Below, in pieces: positions 25,640 through 38,639 of a stretch of 64,000 bases of DNA. Position numbers and translations under genes: made by a program. The stretch is from contig CAMTDV010000030.1 in the NCBI GenBank assembly GCA_947069175.1, positions 101,704,411 to 101,768,410 of the forward strand. Direction: 5' to 3'. The stretch is from Scalesia atractyloides. Lineage: Eukaryota; Streptophyta; Magnoliopsida; Asterales; Asteraceae. The notes under the pieces are model-generated. The model searched no databases. It saw only the letters and a list, made by a program, of their open reading frames with translations, and was not told the DNA's origin. Numbering within the stretch: the first letter of the stretch is position 1; each line of letters opens with the position of its first letter.

Positions 25640-26316
25640 ATGTACTTCTTTTCAGAAGATCGATTTAATAATATGTATGTGTTGGTAATATTTATTTTAT
25701 AATTTCCATAGTTTGTGTGTTTGTAAAAAGGTCAAGTCTTTTAAATTTGTCCTCACATTTATGGTTAATTAGTTATCTACATGGAAGCGAAACAACTATG
25801 GCATCTCTTATTGGGTAGTGAACGATATAACATGTTCATAGTTGAAACGATCCGCCAAGTCTGTCCTAATTGTCAAGTTGGGTAGGTCCTTGTTTTTCCG
25901 AACATTGGATCATGCTACAACATAAAAACTATTAGAAACAGTCTCAAGTCCAAGTCTTAAGACCATCATTAGACGATTTAAGTTATGTTTCTTTAACAAT
26001 AATTTCTAGATTTTCTAAGATATATACACCATACATGCATTTTGTAGGTTTTGAATTTCTAACGTTTTGGTTGTGAAGTACACTATTGGTCACCATAATA
26101 TCCCATGGAGGATAGACAATTAAGTTATGTGTATTCAATTCGTGTGTATGCGAGCATGTGTTAAGAAAGGAAGTAAAGGAGACATCGAGAGATTGAGCAT
26201 GAGGAGGAGGTAGATCCAACAACTCAAAAGTCTATGTAGATCTAAGACTAATACTAGGCCCAAAATTAAGGTTGCACCGTTGCACTAAATTTTTGCATAT
26301 AATAATATTCGTATGG
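25640..26316. other. Intergenic region, no supported gene
   Basis: AT-rich with no recognisable motif. The 79-residue open frame at 25983-26222 (-) has no identifiable family. Confidence 0.4.
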
Positions 26317-26324
26317 TCACACGC

Positions 26325-26509
26325 AGGCGCGTAGCCAGAAATTTTTTCCTACGGGTTCGGAAATTTTCAAGGGTTCGATTTATAGGATTTTACGGGTTCG
26401 ATGGCGAAATTTCTTTAGGTGCAATGTCAAAATACACCTGTATATAACACTATTTTTTTTGTTACGGGTTCGGCTGAACCCATACCCTTCTATGTAGCTA
26501 CGCCCCTGA
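26325..26509. mobile_element. Short non-autonomous hAT element (185 bp)
   Basis: Imperfect terminal inverted repeats (AGGCGCGTAGCCAG left, TCAGGGGCGTAGCTAC from the right) are flanked by the perfect 8-bp duplication TCACACGC (26317-26324 and 26510-26517). The 8-bp length is diagnostic of hAT. Confidence 0.92.
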
Positions 26510-27055
26510 TCACACGCTTTTTCTTTAAACATCATAAATAACATTTTCAACAATATTTATAAACGAAACTACATCAAATAATTAGTTGATTTGAATAGAC
26601 ACATGCATATGAGTTCATTGGTTTATACTAAAAATATACATCAATTAAATTTTTACTCACATTATACGATGAGTTTATTCTGTTCACTGTTATAAAGCTT
26701 GTCAATTGATTTCAAATTGGTCAGCAACACCCAACATCACTGTATCACGCCAGTAGACGCTGCCAGTGCCACTACCTTACCACCACTTCCACCCATGTTA
26801 CGAAAACTAAATCGATACACTTTTATATTTCAACCATGACCCCGCCAAACTACAACGATCAAGAGAAGTAAATATTAAGTACTTGATATATATATATATA
26901 GGGGCCCATATATAATATATATATATATAGGATTCGGTTCAAGAGAGAACCAATCCCAGTTGCGAGAACCATGAGAACTCATATCATCCAATAGCATATT
27001 TACATATCACCCATAACCAAATTAAATCAAAAGGGTATTTTAGCCTTTTACTACC

Positions 27056-27185
27056 CATGTCACATCTTTTATCTCTCTTCTATTTAAAAGTCAACATGTT
27101 ACATCTTTTACTTCTCTTATATTTAAAACACAACATGTCACATCTTTTCTCTCTCTTCTATTTAAAATTCAACATGAGACATCTA
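27056..27185. repeat. Minisatellite, about 42 bp x 3
   Basis: CATGTCACATCTTTT..CTCTTCTATTTAAAA recurs three times in succession, giving a short open frame of repeated MSHLLSLFYLK units that I regard as a by-product. Confidence 0.85.
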
Positions 27186-27369
27186 TTGAGTCGTGATTTT
27201 TGGGTGAGTTTGTTTGGTAAGATCCTCAAATTTCGTAAACCCGAAATCAGGGTGTCGGGAGCGTAAAAAGATGTTTGGTGAAAAAAGTTTTGAAAAAAAA
27301 TTGTAATAAAGTTTTTTTGTAAAAATAAAATATTTTTGTTTGGCGTAAAATATTTTTTTTGTAAAAAAA

Positions 27370-27850
27370 TTTAAACCCGTAAAAGAATGTTTTTTTTTTG
27401 TAAAAAAAATATTGTTTTAAGGTTTAAAACCACATGTAAAAAAAATTTAAAACCGGTGCGTAAAAAACTTTTATACCGGCGCGTAAAAAAATTTAAAACC
27501 GCGTGTAAAAAAAGTTTAACACCGGCGCGTAAAAAAATTTTAAACCGGCGCGTAAAAAAATTTAAAAACGGCGAGTAAAAAAGTTTAAAACCGATGCGTA
27601 AAAAAAGTTTAAAACCGCGCGTAAAAAAAGTTTTAAACTGGCGTGTAAAAAAAGTTTAAAACTGGGGCATAAAAATAGTTTAAAACCGTCTCGTAAAAAA
27701 ATTTTAAAACCGCGCGTAAAAAAATTTAAAATGACGCGTAAAAAAAGTTTAAAATCAGGCGTAAAAAAGGTTTGAACCCGCGCGTAAAAAAAGTCTGAAC
27801 ACACGCGTAAAAATGTTTAAAACGACGCGCAAAAAAGTTTGAACCCCTAC
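27370..27850. repeat. Degenerate minisatellite, CGCGTAAAAAAAGTTTAAAAC type
   Basis: About twenty imperfect units of 20-25 bp combine a CpG-rich GCGCGTAAAA word with TTTAAAACCG. Together with 27056-27185 it may be the body of one element whose ends carry GAGAACC/GGTTCTC words (about 26940 and 28120). Confidence 0.8.
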
Positions 27851-28410
27851 GTAAAATAATTTTCTTACTGCATGATTTAAAAATAAAATTAATTAAATCA
27901 CATTAGTTAAATTACAAACATTAATTAAAGCACAACGATTACAACTTTAATTACGAATTATTAGCTTAGTAAAAATATCAATTTACCTTTATCCCACCAA
28001 AAACAAAAACTCATAAAGCACAATGATTACAATTACTTTGTTGTCTTTTAATCTTATCTATTAAAACTCTTTTGATCAAGGCTTATATTGGTTCTTACGG
28101 TTATCACAACTTAATGTGGTTCTCATTTTACCCATCTCTATATATATATATATATATAAAATTGAAATGATGAGATTTTTTGCCATCAAATCATCAATGC
28201 AAGTGAAAGTAAAATAAATTAGTTTATCACGTAACACAATATTTCATGAATGATGAATGTTTTTTATCTGATCTTCTCTAGTAATATAATACTCAAAAGT
28301 CAAAAGTAGGTTAAATATAATAAATTAATTTGACAAATCATTTTAACCATCCCCTAAGCAAAGCCCAAAGATATTAAAATCCACAATCATGAATCATGTG
28401 AATTGTGAGG

Positions 28411-29574
28411 TAGAGATGGGCATAATAACCGGTTCCAAACCCGACCTGGTGGAACCTACTTGGGACCGGTTCCGGTTCCTACCCGACATATAGTAGAACC
28501 GGTTCCGGGTTCAAAATACCCGATGGTTCCTACCCGGTTCCATATTTTTGGAAAAAAATAAGTTCCGGAACCGGTTCCAACCCGTACCCGGGTTGTACCC
28601 GTAATCAGTTCTTATCATACCCGGTTCCTACGGTAACATTCCAGACCCGGCGTCAATATACTTTTAATGTGAGTTTTTTTTATAAGTCTTTGCTAGAAAC
28701 AAGTACCCGGTTACACAAACAACCTAAACAAGAAACGTTAAACAAAACATATAAAACACTAAACATACTAATCATAAAACACAAATGGGTTTACAATACA
28801 TAAAACAAAGTAAACTTTCGATGACCCGGTCGCGGATGCTTCATCCTTTTCATTGTTTTTCGCCTTTGTCACCAGACAATGGCGGTCGGTGTGTTTCTTG
28901 AGCGTCGAGTTGGCCGACGCCTTGCATCTAGCCATTTCATGGCTATCCGACATCAAGCACAAGTCAAAGTGCTTCCAAATAGCGGGGTTTCTTTTGGTTT
29001 CCAAAACAACCACGACCTCATCGTTGTAAGCCATCGTTATCTCTTTGATAGTATTAGATTTGAAGTGTAAAGTGTTAAGTTTATATAGAAAAACCGATTC
29101 TGTAAAGTGTAAAGGGGTTTATATAGAAAAACCGATTGTGTAATCAGGAACCGGTTCCAACAGTAACATTTATTAGGAACCGGTTCCACGGTAACATTTT
29201 ATCAGGAACCGGTTCTGAACAGTGAATGGCAGGTTTGACTGTCAGGAACCGGTTCCCAATAGTAAAATGGCTGGTTTGACTGAACAGGTTTGACTGCCAG
29301 GAACCGGTTCTGAACAGTAAATGGCAGGTTTGACTGCCAGGAACCGGTTCCCACACTATCAGGAACCGGTTCCGCACCATACCCGGTTCCACACCATACC
29401 GGGTTCCATAATATCCGTACCCGGTTCTACACGGTTCCATATTCTTGGGTGTGAACCCGGGTAGGAACTGGACCGGTTCCACACCATACCCTGTTCCAAT
29501 GACATCCAAGCAGAACCGGGTCCGGGTTGGAACCGGTTCCGGGTAATAATAAAACCTGATTATGCCCATCTCTA
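28411..29574. mobile_element. hAT element with BED-finger relic, 1164 bp
   Basis: Terminal inverted repeats TAGAGATGGGCATAAT are perfect at both ends. The flanking 8-bp duplication TTGTGAGG is perfect (28403-28410 and 29575-29582). Subterminal regions are dense in GGAACCGGTTCC words on both sides, as expected for hAT transposase-binding repeats. It encodes only a fragment of transposase (28768-29034). Confidence 0.95.
28768..29034 (-). pseudogene. hAT transposase N-terminal BED zinc-finger fragment
   Basis: The 88-residue frame contains NPAIWKHFDLC...MARCKAS..STLKKHTDRHC. This is the W..F..C..(C)..H..HC pattern of a BED finger in plant hAT transposases. The second Cys of the usual C..C pair is Ser, so metal binding is doubtful. 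The catalytic and dimerisation domains are absent. It might still bind the element's termini weakly, but that is speculation. Confidence 0.75.
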
Positions 29575-29639
29575 TTGTGAGGTCAAGAATTAAACTAATT
29601 TTAGTGGGCCAAAAATTCTTTAGCCTCTTAATTACGTTC

Positions 29640-29641
<2 letters not shown>

Positions 29642-29697
<56 letters not shown>
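29642..29697. repeat. (ATT)n microsatellite
   Basis: About 18 uninterrupted ATT units. A shorter (TTA)n tract occurs at about 32563-32592. Confidence 0.95.
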
Positions 29698-29749
29698 GTT
29701 TTTACAAAAAAAGTTAAATTAGTAAAATAAATGATTATTACAATAAAAA

Positions 29750-30972
29750 AAATTGTGTATTTAAATAGGGTCACAAGTGAGGAGTAGAAATTGAATTAAA
29801 GGTGACAATCGGCCCCTATGAAACCAGTAATGGTGTCCACTGTCCACAATATCTGGGTTGCTTTTTTCGGTCCTTGTGTCACGAGAATTACTATTAATCC
29901 ACCGACGCATATAATAACATATCTTCACCACGGTTTAGTGTTAATTCCTCGTTTGGTTTGATATGGTTCGGTTTTAAAAACTAACGAAAGTGATTTACGT
30001 GATGCTTGTTTATTAAATAAAAAGGTTTGATTAGTTTTGCCTAATCGATTATGAAATAAGATCATATTAATAAGGCAAATTGGATTCAATCTGGCTGTTT
30101 TTGGCTAATAATAATCCTAACCGAGTTTATTCCGGCCAGGGGTCCAACCATTTTTCATTTTGTTTGTATGATGGTCCGCTGTTAAAATTTACCTCGAAAC
30201 AGTTCTCCAAACGACGAAAACGGCGCTTCAATTTGGGTGTTTAAACTTCCAATTAACAAAATCAAGCCATTTGGAGCACCGTTTCGAGGTATATTTTACA
30301 TCAATCGACTCGTATCCTTGTTATGATAAAAAACCCTAAAAATAGCGGTTTGTAATTCTGAAAAAAACTTAACTCAGCTAAGTTATTTTTAACGGCGGAA
30401 CATTATACAAACACAATGAAAAAGATTGGATCACTGACGGGAATAAACTTAGTTAGAATTATTATTGACAAAAAAAAAACAATCAAATTTAATTATTTAA
30501 ATCCAATTTGCCTATCAATAACGTTTGATTTGTTTAATGCAACTGTTGGTGATAATACATAAATATTTAAGCTCGTATATACACATATGATATTAGTTGA
30601 GTTTGAATCTGAAAAACTTTATATACAACTATCTATACGACTATACAATACAACAGTCTAAAGTATTACCACGAGTTCCGTAGTTGTGTAGTTTCATTAT
30701 AAACTTTAATCGAAACAAATTTAGGTAGAATGACACTAAATGTATGATAAATTGATAATCACATGTGAGAAGATTACACGATTTATCAAATGCAAGAAGT
30801 ACTGGTAGATAGAACATTCATGATGTAGAGCCCACATTTCTTTTCTTGTACAAGTGGTGAATCCATATTATAAACCAGGTGAATCAATTTCCTTCTCACA
30901 AAAAATATATATAGCTTCTTTATCATGATTGTAAACATATGAAACACAACTCAACTTTTCTTTCATAGTTAA

Positions 30973-31022
<50 letters not shown>

Positions 31023-31380
31023 GCAACGACTTAAAAATGTTTATACTGGCTGGTTGAATCGGTTTTATCAGATGCCGGAAGTTTGGTTGGCACAAATTAT
31101 ACCGGTAAACTGATGGACGGCAAAGAAGTTGTACTGCGGTAAGACGGTAAATTGGGTTATACCTGTACCGGGCCAAAGATTAAAATTTGTACTTTTAATA
31201 TTTTATGGGCAAAAAAGGTGACGATTTACTTTCTTGGTAAAATCTAGCGCTTAAAAAGGTAACAATACTGAATTTTTATTATATATTTTTTTATTATAAA
31301 TTAACTTTTGGAATATTTTTTTATTATGCAATGTAGTTTTGGATTATTTTTTAGTTGAAATTGTATTTTATGGATTTATA
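29750..31380. other. Intergenic region with a (TA)n tract
   Basis: No gene supported. 30977-31020 is a (TA)n microsatellite. 31030-31190 has ACCGGT-rich degenerate words resembling transposon-derived low complexity. Confidence 0.45.
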
Positions 31381-31399
31381 GGTTTAATTAGTCAAACCC

Positions 31400-31720
31400 A
31401 ATTGAACCGCCCGGTACACAGGGCCGGACCTATTGTATAAGTAATCCAGGCTTGGGCCTAGGGCCTCCAATTAAAAGAAAATTAATATGCCAATTAATCA
31501 ATTATCATTTTATATTTGGTTGATTTCTTATATGAACGAGCAAACCACTCCTTGTTATAGCTGTGTTAGATTTTTGCTTGGTTCGATAAAGGAATATCGT
31601 TTATGATAATAAAAAACGGAACAAAAGACCCCCAAAATTTCATTTTGCCTCGGGCCTTCAAAAAGGTTGGAAGGACCATGCCGATACAACCTGATTCAAC
31701 CGATTGAACCCTTTTTTAGC
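31400..31720. other. Possible decayed hAT-like element
   Basis: CAGGGCCGGACCTA near 31420, and GGGCCTTC with GGAAGGACCATG near 31650-31680, resemble the ends of GGGCC-type plant elements. No target duplication was found. Confidence 0.25.
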
Positions 31721-32562
31721 CTATCCCGGTACCATTTAGTTTTTAAAACATTGTTTAGTTGGTTCTTGCAAGTTCTTTAACTAAAATCGATTTCACAATA
31801 AACACAATATATATTATATGCATATATATATATATATATAGGAAGGTAGTTAGTTTAGTTTATAGGTTTGGTGGATGGAAAGGGACATTGACATTGGTGT
31901 GGGTCTGAGGGTCACATCACATTAAGTTATAGGAAGGTTAAATCTTATTTGTGCCGACACAAGGTACAACTGTGGAAGCAGTTGGTACATATTTGAACAT
32001 GCATCTAGTGAATAAACCAAGTGCAAATTTTTGGCCCAATGCAATGCATTTATAGGGTATATAGAGCCAAGTGTCATATGTTAATGGTTGTGGTTATTGA
32101 TAAAGATATGATATTGTGATTTGTGAGGGTAATGAGATCACAAATCATGGACTACATTATTCATGTTGTCTGTTGGATGCCCAACAAGCTTGTTTAGTGA
32201 ATAATGTTGGGCCATAAGAGATCGAGGCTAGCGAATCTTAAAATCGAATGTGATTGGTTAGTTACGCGTAACGAGTAAAATAACTTGGAAGATATTTTGG
32301 TTGTGTTGTAGTGAATAGTTGATAAGAATTAAGGTCGGTTGAAGAAACTACAACTCAAACTTTTGTTAAGGTTGGAGATAACTCAAGTTCATTTTAGCTT
32401 GACTGAGCCTAGATTATAAGTACTTGACTTATTTACTTACATCTCTTGATGTTGACGAAGGCACGCTATTGTGTTTTGTTAACGAAATGAAGTAATGGGT
32501 AGACCAGGGCTATCACGTTGAAAAAGACATCCATTTAAACTTGGCTCAGTAAAATTAGACCA

Positions 32563-32594
<32 letters not shown>

Positions 32595-32689
32595 GTGTAC
32601 CATAGGTTGATTAATATATGTGTAAAAAGACAATAAAGTTGGTAGTAAATTACATATGTTGTAGAGGCGGACCAATAAGTCATATATAT

Positions 32690-32930
32690 CATTAAACCCA
32701 AATGCTCACTATTCCCTTGGCCCTTTGAAACATTTATAATTATCTAATAACGATATATTAGAGAGTATAAACTATGAAGAGTTTATCAACAACTTTTTTT
32801 AGAAATGAATCATTAAATCCAAATGCTCACTATTCCCTTGGCCTTTGAAACATTTATAATAATCTCAATAACGATATATTAAAGAGTATGAACTATGAAG
32901 AGTTTATCAACAACTTTTTTTAGAAATGAA
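32690..32930. repeat. Tandem duplication, 121 bp x 2
   Basis: CATTAAAYCCAAATGCTCAC begins at 32690 and again at 32811. Both units continue through GAGTTTATCAACAACTTTTTTTAG with few differences. Confidence 0.92.
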
Positions 32931-33137
32931 AGAGCCTCATGATTCATTTAAGTATGTAAAATAACTTAATTTGTTCTAGTGATTTTGTTTACTTTATAAT
33001 TGCTCATAAGTTTTTCTTAAAAGGCCCATTTTTACTTGTCGCACGTGGTTTTCGAGATATCAACGACTGCCCGACTGTACCAATTTCAAACTAAAGTTAT
33101 AAATTTGTATCATATAATTAGTATATGCGTGGGTAGA

Positions 33138-34100
33138 GGATCCTATAAAAAAGACTAAAAGTGTGAGAATGATAAGAAAGATTATGGTGATCACACATGT
33201 CCCTATCTATTTTGTTAGTTTAAGGGTAAGATGGTAATTTAACTCATAATCCTAATTAATGATATAATTAAAGATATAATATTGTAACCGAATTCATGAG
33301 TTATTTTAGGAATTCATCAGTTATTTTAGGGATACATCATCAGTTCGTATAAAACACCATAAGAATTCCAGATAAACACCATAACTTGAATCGTAATACA
33401 ACCATGGTGTTCCAACATTTGTAATGATTTTTGTTATTTATGCAAGTATAAAACACCATACAGATTCCAAAAACACCATGAATTGAATCATAATACAGTC
33501 GTGGTGTTTTAACATTTACAATGTTTCTATTGTTATTCCAGATGTTTAAACACCATGACTGTAATCACATACTCTAGATGTTAAAACACAATGACTTGAA
33601 TCATAATTCATTATTTGCAATGCTTTAGTGTCTTATTTACGTCATGGTGTTTTCCTGTAAAACACAACACATTGAATCACAATACAATTAAAACACTATT
33701 GTATGAACATAGAAAAAACACCATGGACTAAAACATCCAATCGAAACGTAATTTTTTTCTCTACATAAGTATAACAATATGGTACTCATATTAAAGATAA
33801 AAAAACACTCGTTATTATGGTGTATTTTTTTAAAAACGAGTTACGTATAAAAAGTTATTGACGTTTAAAAAATAAAGGGGGAACTTGTATATGTGCATTG
33901 CATGTGACTTTCTAAATTTAAAAATATTAAATTAACCTTTGTACACTTAATCTAAAATATTAATTATTTTAATGGTAAAAACTATTTACAAGATTGCCAT
34001 CAAGATCTCAACTATTAGATTAAAAATCTAATGGTTTAGATTCTTTCTTATCATTTTCACAAAAAAACACATTTTTTACAATAACCTTATCCTATATGCG
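33138..34100. mobile_element. AACACCAT-rich repeat element (boundaries approximate)
   Basis: The left end has GAGAATGATAAGAAAGA and the right end its near-complement TCTTTCTTATCATTTTCA. The body is rich in AACACCATRA and CATGGTGTT words on both strands. No coding capacity and no target duplication could be fixed. Confidence 0.5.
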
Positions 34101-34668
34101 TGTTCATATTTGGTGTTCGCTAGACAGAAAAAGTATTAGTTTCTTAATTCAGGAAGTGTATTTTTTGAACATTAGTCTTGGAATAATTGCTCGTAGCCCA
34201 TGAACTTCCTGGACAGAACTGTATGTGCTTGTATTTGGGCTTTGACCCAAAACTTATACAATGATAAGTTATTATACAATGTTAAGTCTTCTAAAAATAA
34301 AAAGCATATAAAGACACAATGGATCTCACAAGATAACATAATGTCGAGCAAAACATAACTCAATGTCGATAAAAAACACAAGGAGTCGGAAAAAAGACAC
34401 AATAATGCAAATATAGAAAAGACACAATGATAATAAAAAAAAATTCTAAAATCTACAACCTATAAATCAAAAAGTGAAAACCTAAAATCTCACATTGTAG
34501 AGTTTGATGAGACGGTTCCAATGCCGCTTGATTGAGGCTAATCGGAATCCGTTTGATACCCTTTGTACGACTTATTTTTAGAAGCCTTTGTATTTGATCC
34601 AAAATCCATTATACAAATGACCCAATTGCTTTCTTATATGATCAATGTCATTCACTACCACAATCTTT

Positions 34669-37600
34669 TTACCGTCCAAGTGAAAATTTACACCCCTCAA
34701 TCGCATCTTGGATAGAAAGAAAAATGCGATCTCTCCCAATTTTATCTACAAAATTCGTAACAATCAACTTCTCCATGACCTCGAGTCTAGGATTTACTAT
34801 GACAACCTGTATGCAAATCGAATACAATTATAGTTAATCACATAATAACCTTTGTTTTAGTATTAAAAGTATCATGAACCCGAGATTCGTCAAGTACCTT
34901 GATTTCTTGTACTTCTAAACTTCTACGAATTTCAAATAGGGTTTCGATGCCGGTGATATCAATAGATGTAACACCTAGATAAATCAACATAGAAGGTATT
35001 TTTGTGTTATACATGATAGACTTCAAACTAGGGACAAGTTGATAACATTTAACTAAACTACTAAAGGCCTTTGAAACTTACCTCCTAAATCTAATAGAAC
35101 ATACTCCACATCATCTCCTTGAGAATTTTTACTCGCTCGTTCGTCTCTAACCCATCTCAAAATCCTTTAAACGATCCCATAATCATAGAAAAAAGTCGGT
35201 ATAGTGATAAATTAAAAAAAAAAACTTATATTATGCATCAAAATAGTAATCAAGATATTATTTATACCTTTCCCTAATATAAGTAGAATTTGCAAAGTAA
35301 ATTGGAGAACCAAGTTTCAAAACAAGAGTCTTGGGAATGCTTATGGCCCCGGGATATTGTTCTACATCGCGATATAAACCAGTATCAGGTATATTGCCAA
35401 GCTTTGAACTTGCTGGTCTAGCTACATACAACATGGCTCTAACCAAAGCTAACCCCACCTTTACAAAAGAACAAAACTTTTCATTAATAAGTTGATATCA
35501 AACATAAAAATTAGATAGTTTTAGAATTTTCAAAAGTAACAACATACCGATAACATGAGACCAACGTCCATGCTAATGAACGCAACGCCAAGAAAAGCAG
35601 CCATGCATATCAAGAAATCAAATTTGTCGGTTTTGAAAAGATGGTAAGCTTTGTCATACTCAATGAGACCAAGCATCGCTGACATAATAATCGCCGAAAG
35701 CGCAACAAGAGGAGTGTAACTAAAAAGTGGTGCCAAGAAGAATAATGTTAGCATCATGCATATTGCCATCACTACATTAGACATTTGTGTTTTACACCCG
35801 GCGTTGTAATTCACTGCCGTTTTTGAAAACGGCCCTGCAAAGTATACAAAAAGATGTTATAAAAAATGTAACAAATATATATTTTAAATTTATAAAAAAT
35901 TTATAGAATATAAGAAAAAAAACCTGTAGTTAAGTAGCAAGAGGTTATAGATCCAACAATGTTCATGAGACCAAAAGCTATCATCTCCTTGTTACCATCA
36001 ATTTGTTGATTTGACATTAATGCAAAGCTTCTTCCTATTGCTATTCCTTCCTGAAAATCCACACATCCTATTTTTAATATTTTTATTTACAAATATAATT
36101 TTTAAAAAAAGTACTTACAGCAAGAGCAACAAAGGCTGTTATGACTCCTGCTTCAATAGGCGCTGATATATATTTGGAATTAAAATCCAAATTTTTTAGA
36201 GATAGAGGATTAATTCCTTTTTTCAAGGGACCCACCTGTGTAATTAATCCAGATTAATTTGATAAAATGTAAACAATTACATAAGCAACATTTAAGTTTC
36301 AATAATTAATTTAAACTTGTACAAAATGAGAATACAATACTTACAATTGCGATACCATATTTCTTTGCGTCCGCTGCATACGCAAAGATGCATCCAATTG
36401 CCACAACCGCCATTGGAGCTATTGCAGTTACCCAAAATAGCTTCGGTTTCTTTTGTTTCTGCAAAACATTTTTTATTCGTACGTGTGGTAACAAAATTAT
36501 GCGTTAAACATATAACAACGATAACAATGACGCCTTTTTATGATGTCAAAATGTTAAGCTACAAGTTAAATTTATCACCATATATTAGTAAGACTAGATA
36601 TATTGCAACAAAGTGTAATGCCATGGTATACGAGTGTCACTTACCACCATTTTCGCGAGGTGAAGAAAGATTAGAAAGATTACCCCCACAAGTGTGCATT
36701 CCCATCTTATCTGTAAAACCGAATAAACCAAATAAACGCTAACTTCATTACTAAAACTCTAAACGTGTGTCTTGAAATCAAGCATATAGAAAGAAACCAA
36801 ATGTGAGACACTAAAATTGAAGTAGTCAAGAAAATAAACAATACAGTTGAGGGGCCCTTGTGGGCCCGTCTACAGCTGTTTATTTTCTTGACTACTAGAA
36901 AAATGCATAAGATATCTTTTAGCATTATATATACCTCATGTTTATACTTAAAGATGGCCTTTATAACAGAAACAACATCAGTATGTGCTGTAAAATGCTT
37001 CAAACCAAAGATGCCTTTAAGTTGTTGTAAGCATATTATTGTTGCTGTCCCACCCATGAAGCCAGTAATTGTAGAATGTGACAAGAAATCCACTAATATT
37101 CCTAGCCTATTTACATTATAAAACATATAGTTTAAACTCAATTAGTTAAATAGTCATATATTAAAAAAAAAAATTAACAATGTGTCTCAATGAGTTCACC
37201 TGAAAACACCAAGAATCAGCTGAATTGCACCGGATATGAGTGTCGCGGTGAAGATTAGATTAAGATAGAGTTGCGGATCATTGGCTTCGTGCACTCTTTT
37301 TTCAATGGCTCCAGCTATGATCAATGAGCTTGAAGCTACAGTTCCAACTGCTAGATGTTTTGAGTTCCCGAAAACTGCGTATATTAAAGGGGGGACGAAG
37401 CTCGAATCTGCACGTCAAACGAACATGTTACAAAACGGGCCGGGCCTATTTAATGAATTAACTAGGGTTATGGACTCAATTTGTTTGTTACGTAGGAAAA
37501 TTAGGTAGAATATCTTTCACTACTAGAAAACTGGGTCGTTTCATATGGCGTCAGAAATGCGTAGGAAATAACCGTTAGTGTACGATACTTTTCCGACAAA

Positions 37601-38592
37601 ATTGTATTTGTAAGAAAAGTTCTCATAGAAAACTTTTGTTTTGTCAAAATATTTATATATACACAAGATTTTCAAACAACGTATTCTTTTATTGTTCGTA
37701 TTATTGTTATATTGTCGCTAACTTAGGGTTTTAGCCTTTTTCGGCCAAGTGGTACTGGGTTCGGAAAAGCATAAAAAGGCCTTTAGCAACACTTTTCCAA
37801 CAAAATTGATTTCATCAGAAAAATGCGGTTCAAGAAATATTTAAATATATAAAAAAAATTATTACATTTGTCAAAAAAAAAAAAAAAAGAACTTTTAGAC
37901 ACATTTGAGGTTAATGGCTATGGTTTGGGCCCGATGAACTGTTTTTTAACCGGGCCTTATTCCAAAAAAAGAACTGATTTGGGCCTGATCCAAAAAAATC
38001 GGTTTTAATGCTTCCAAACCAGTTTAAACCCGAACCAAATTGATTTGAGCGGGTTAGGTTTTTCAACCCTAAAACAGATTTACAACCCGAACTGGTTTCG
38101 CCACTCAAAAAAATCGGTTTGGTTTGGGCCCAAACCGGTTACTGTACACATCTAATTGAGGTTTCTGTCGCAAAATTAGGGTTTTTGACATATTTGTCGG
38201 AAATGCATAGGAAAATTATTGTTTCTATTAGTGTTTTAGCGAACTGAATTCACAAACTTACATAAACCGATGACGGGGGGAATGTTAGCGAGTTTAGCAT
38301 AACTAATCCCTTGCGGAATCGCGAGGCTAGCAATGGTGATTCCCGCCAACAGATCATACATAAACAACTTCCCGTTGTAACTCGGGAGCCATTGAAAAAC
38401 CGGAACAAAATACTTAATGGATTTCTTAGCCTTTTCGGGCAATGTCTTCCCATTAAAGTCATGAAACGGATCGTCGGGAAATAAAGTTTCCTTCAAATCG
38501 GACTTAAATGTTGTCGCGAAAGTCCTCGGAGTTGCAAAACTCACTTTCCCGATACCTCCGTCGTCGCTATTCACCGGCCCCATTGGAATCAT
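34669..38592 (-). CDS. SULTR3;5-like: Group-3 sulfate transporter, 12 exons (SULTR3;5-like)
   Basis: This is a membrane sulfate/proton symporter of the SLC26/SulP family, with a transmembrane core and a cytosolic STAS domain. Exons read from the right: 38262-38592, 37200-37407, 36935-37106, 36645-36710, 36345-36458, 36119-36235, 35924-36050, 35548-35834, 35268-35458, 35082-35164, 34898-34974, 34669-34806. Every intron is GT-AG, and the phases close to 1911 nt, giving 636 residues and a TAA stop, so it looks intact. Family marks are LLAGITIASLAIPQGISYAK (first membrane span), VDFLSHSTITGFMGG, SAMLGLIEYDKAYHLFK, and SIDITGIETL in the STAS domain. The acidic N-terminus (ETLFPDDPFHDF) and overall similarity fit SULTR3;5, whose Arabidopsis relative boosts root-to-shoot sulfate transfer with SULTR2;1. 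Subgroup is inferred from memory. Confidence 0.93.
37518..38233. mobile_element. Non-autonomous CACTA-like element in SULTR intron 1
   Basis: It begins CACTACTAGAAAAC and ends GTTTCTATTAGTG (inverse CACTAATAGAAAC), flanked by TTT on both sides, a 3-bp duplication. The 716 bp make up most of the 854-bp first intron (37408-38261). Splice sites are untouched. The interior has further GGTTYGGGCC-type repeats (37905-38150). Confidence 0.85.
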
Positions 38593-38639
38593 ATATCAAC
38601 TAAGTGTAAACAAGTGTGTGTGTGCGCATGTAAATGTGT

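Noticed and set aside
27370..27850. CRISPR-like array
   Set aside because: Units are degenerate, contiguous and without unique spacers, in a plant genome. It is a minisatellite.
29144..29569. 141-residue open frame rich in EPVP and RTGYG words
   Set aside because: It is translated from the GGAACCGGTTCC subterminal repeats of the hAT element.
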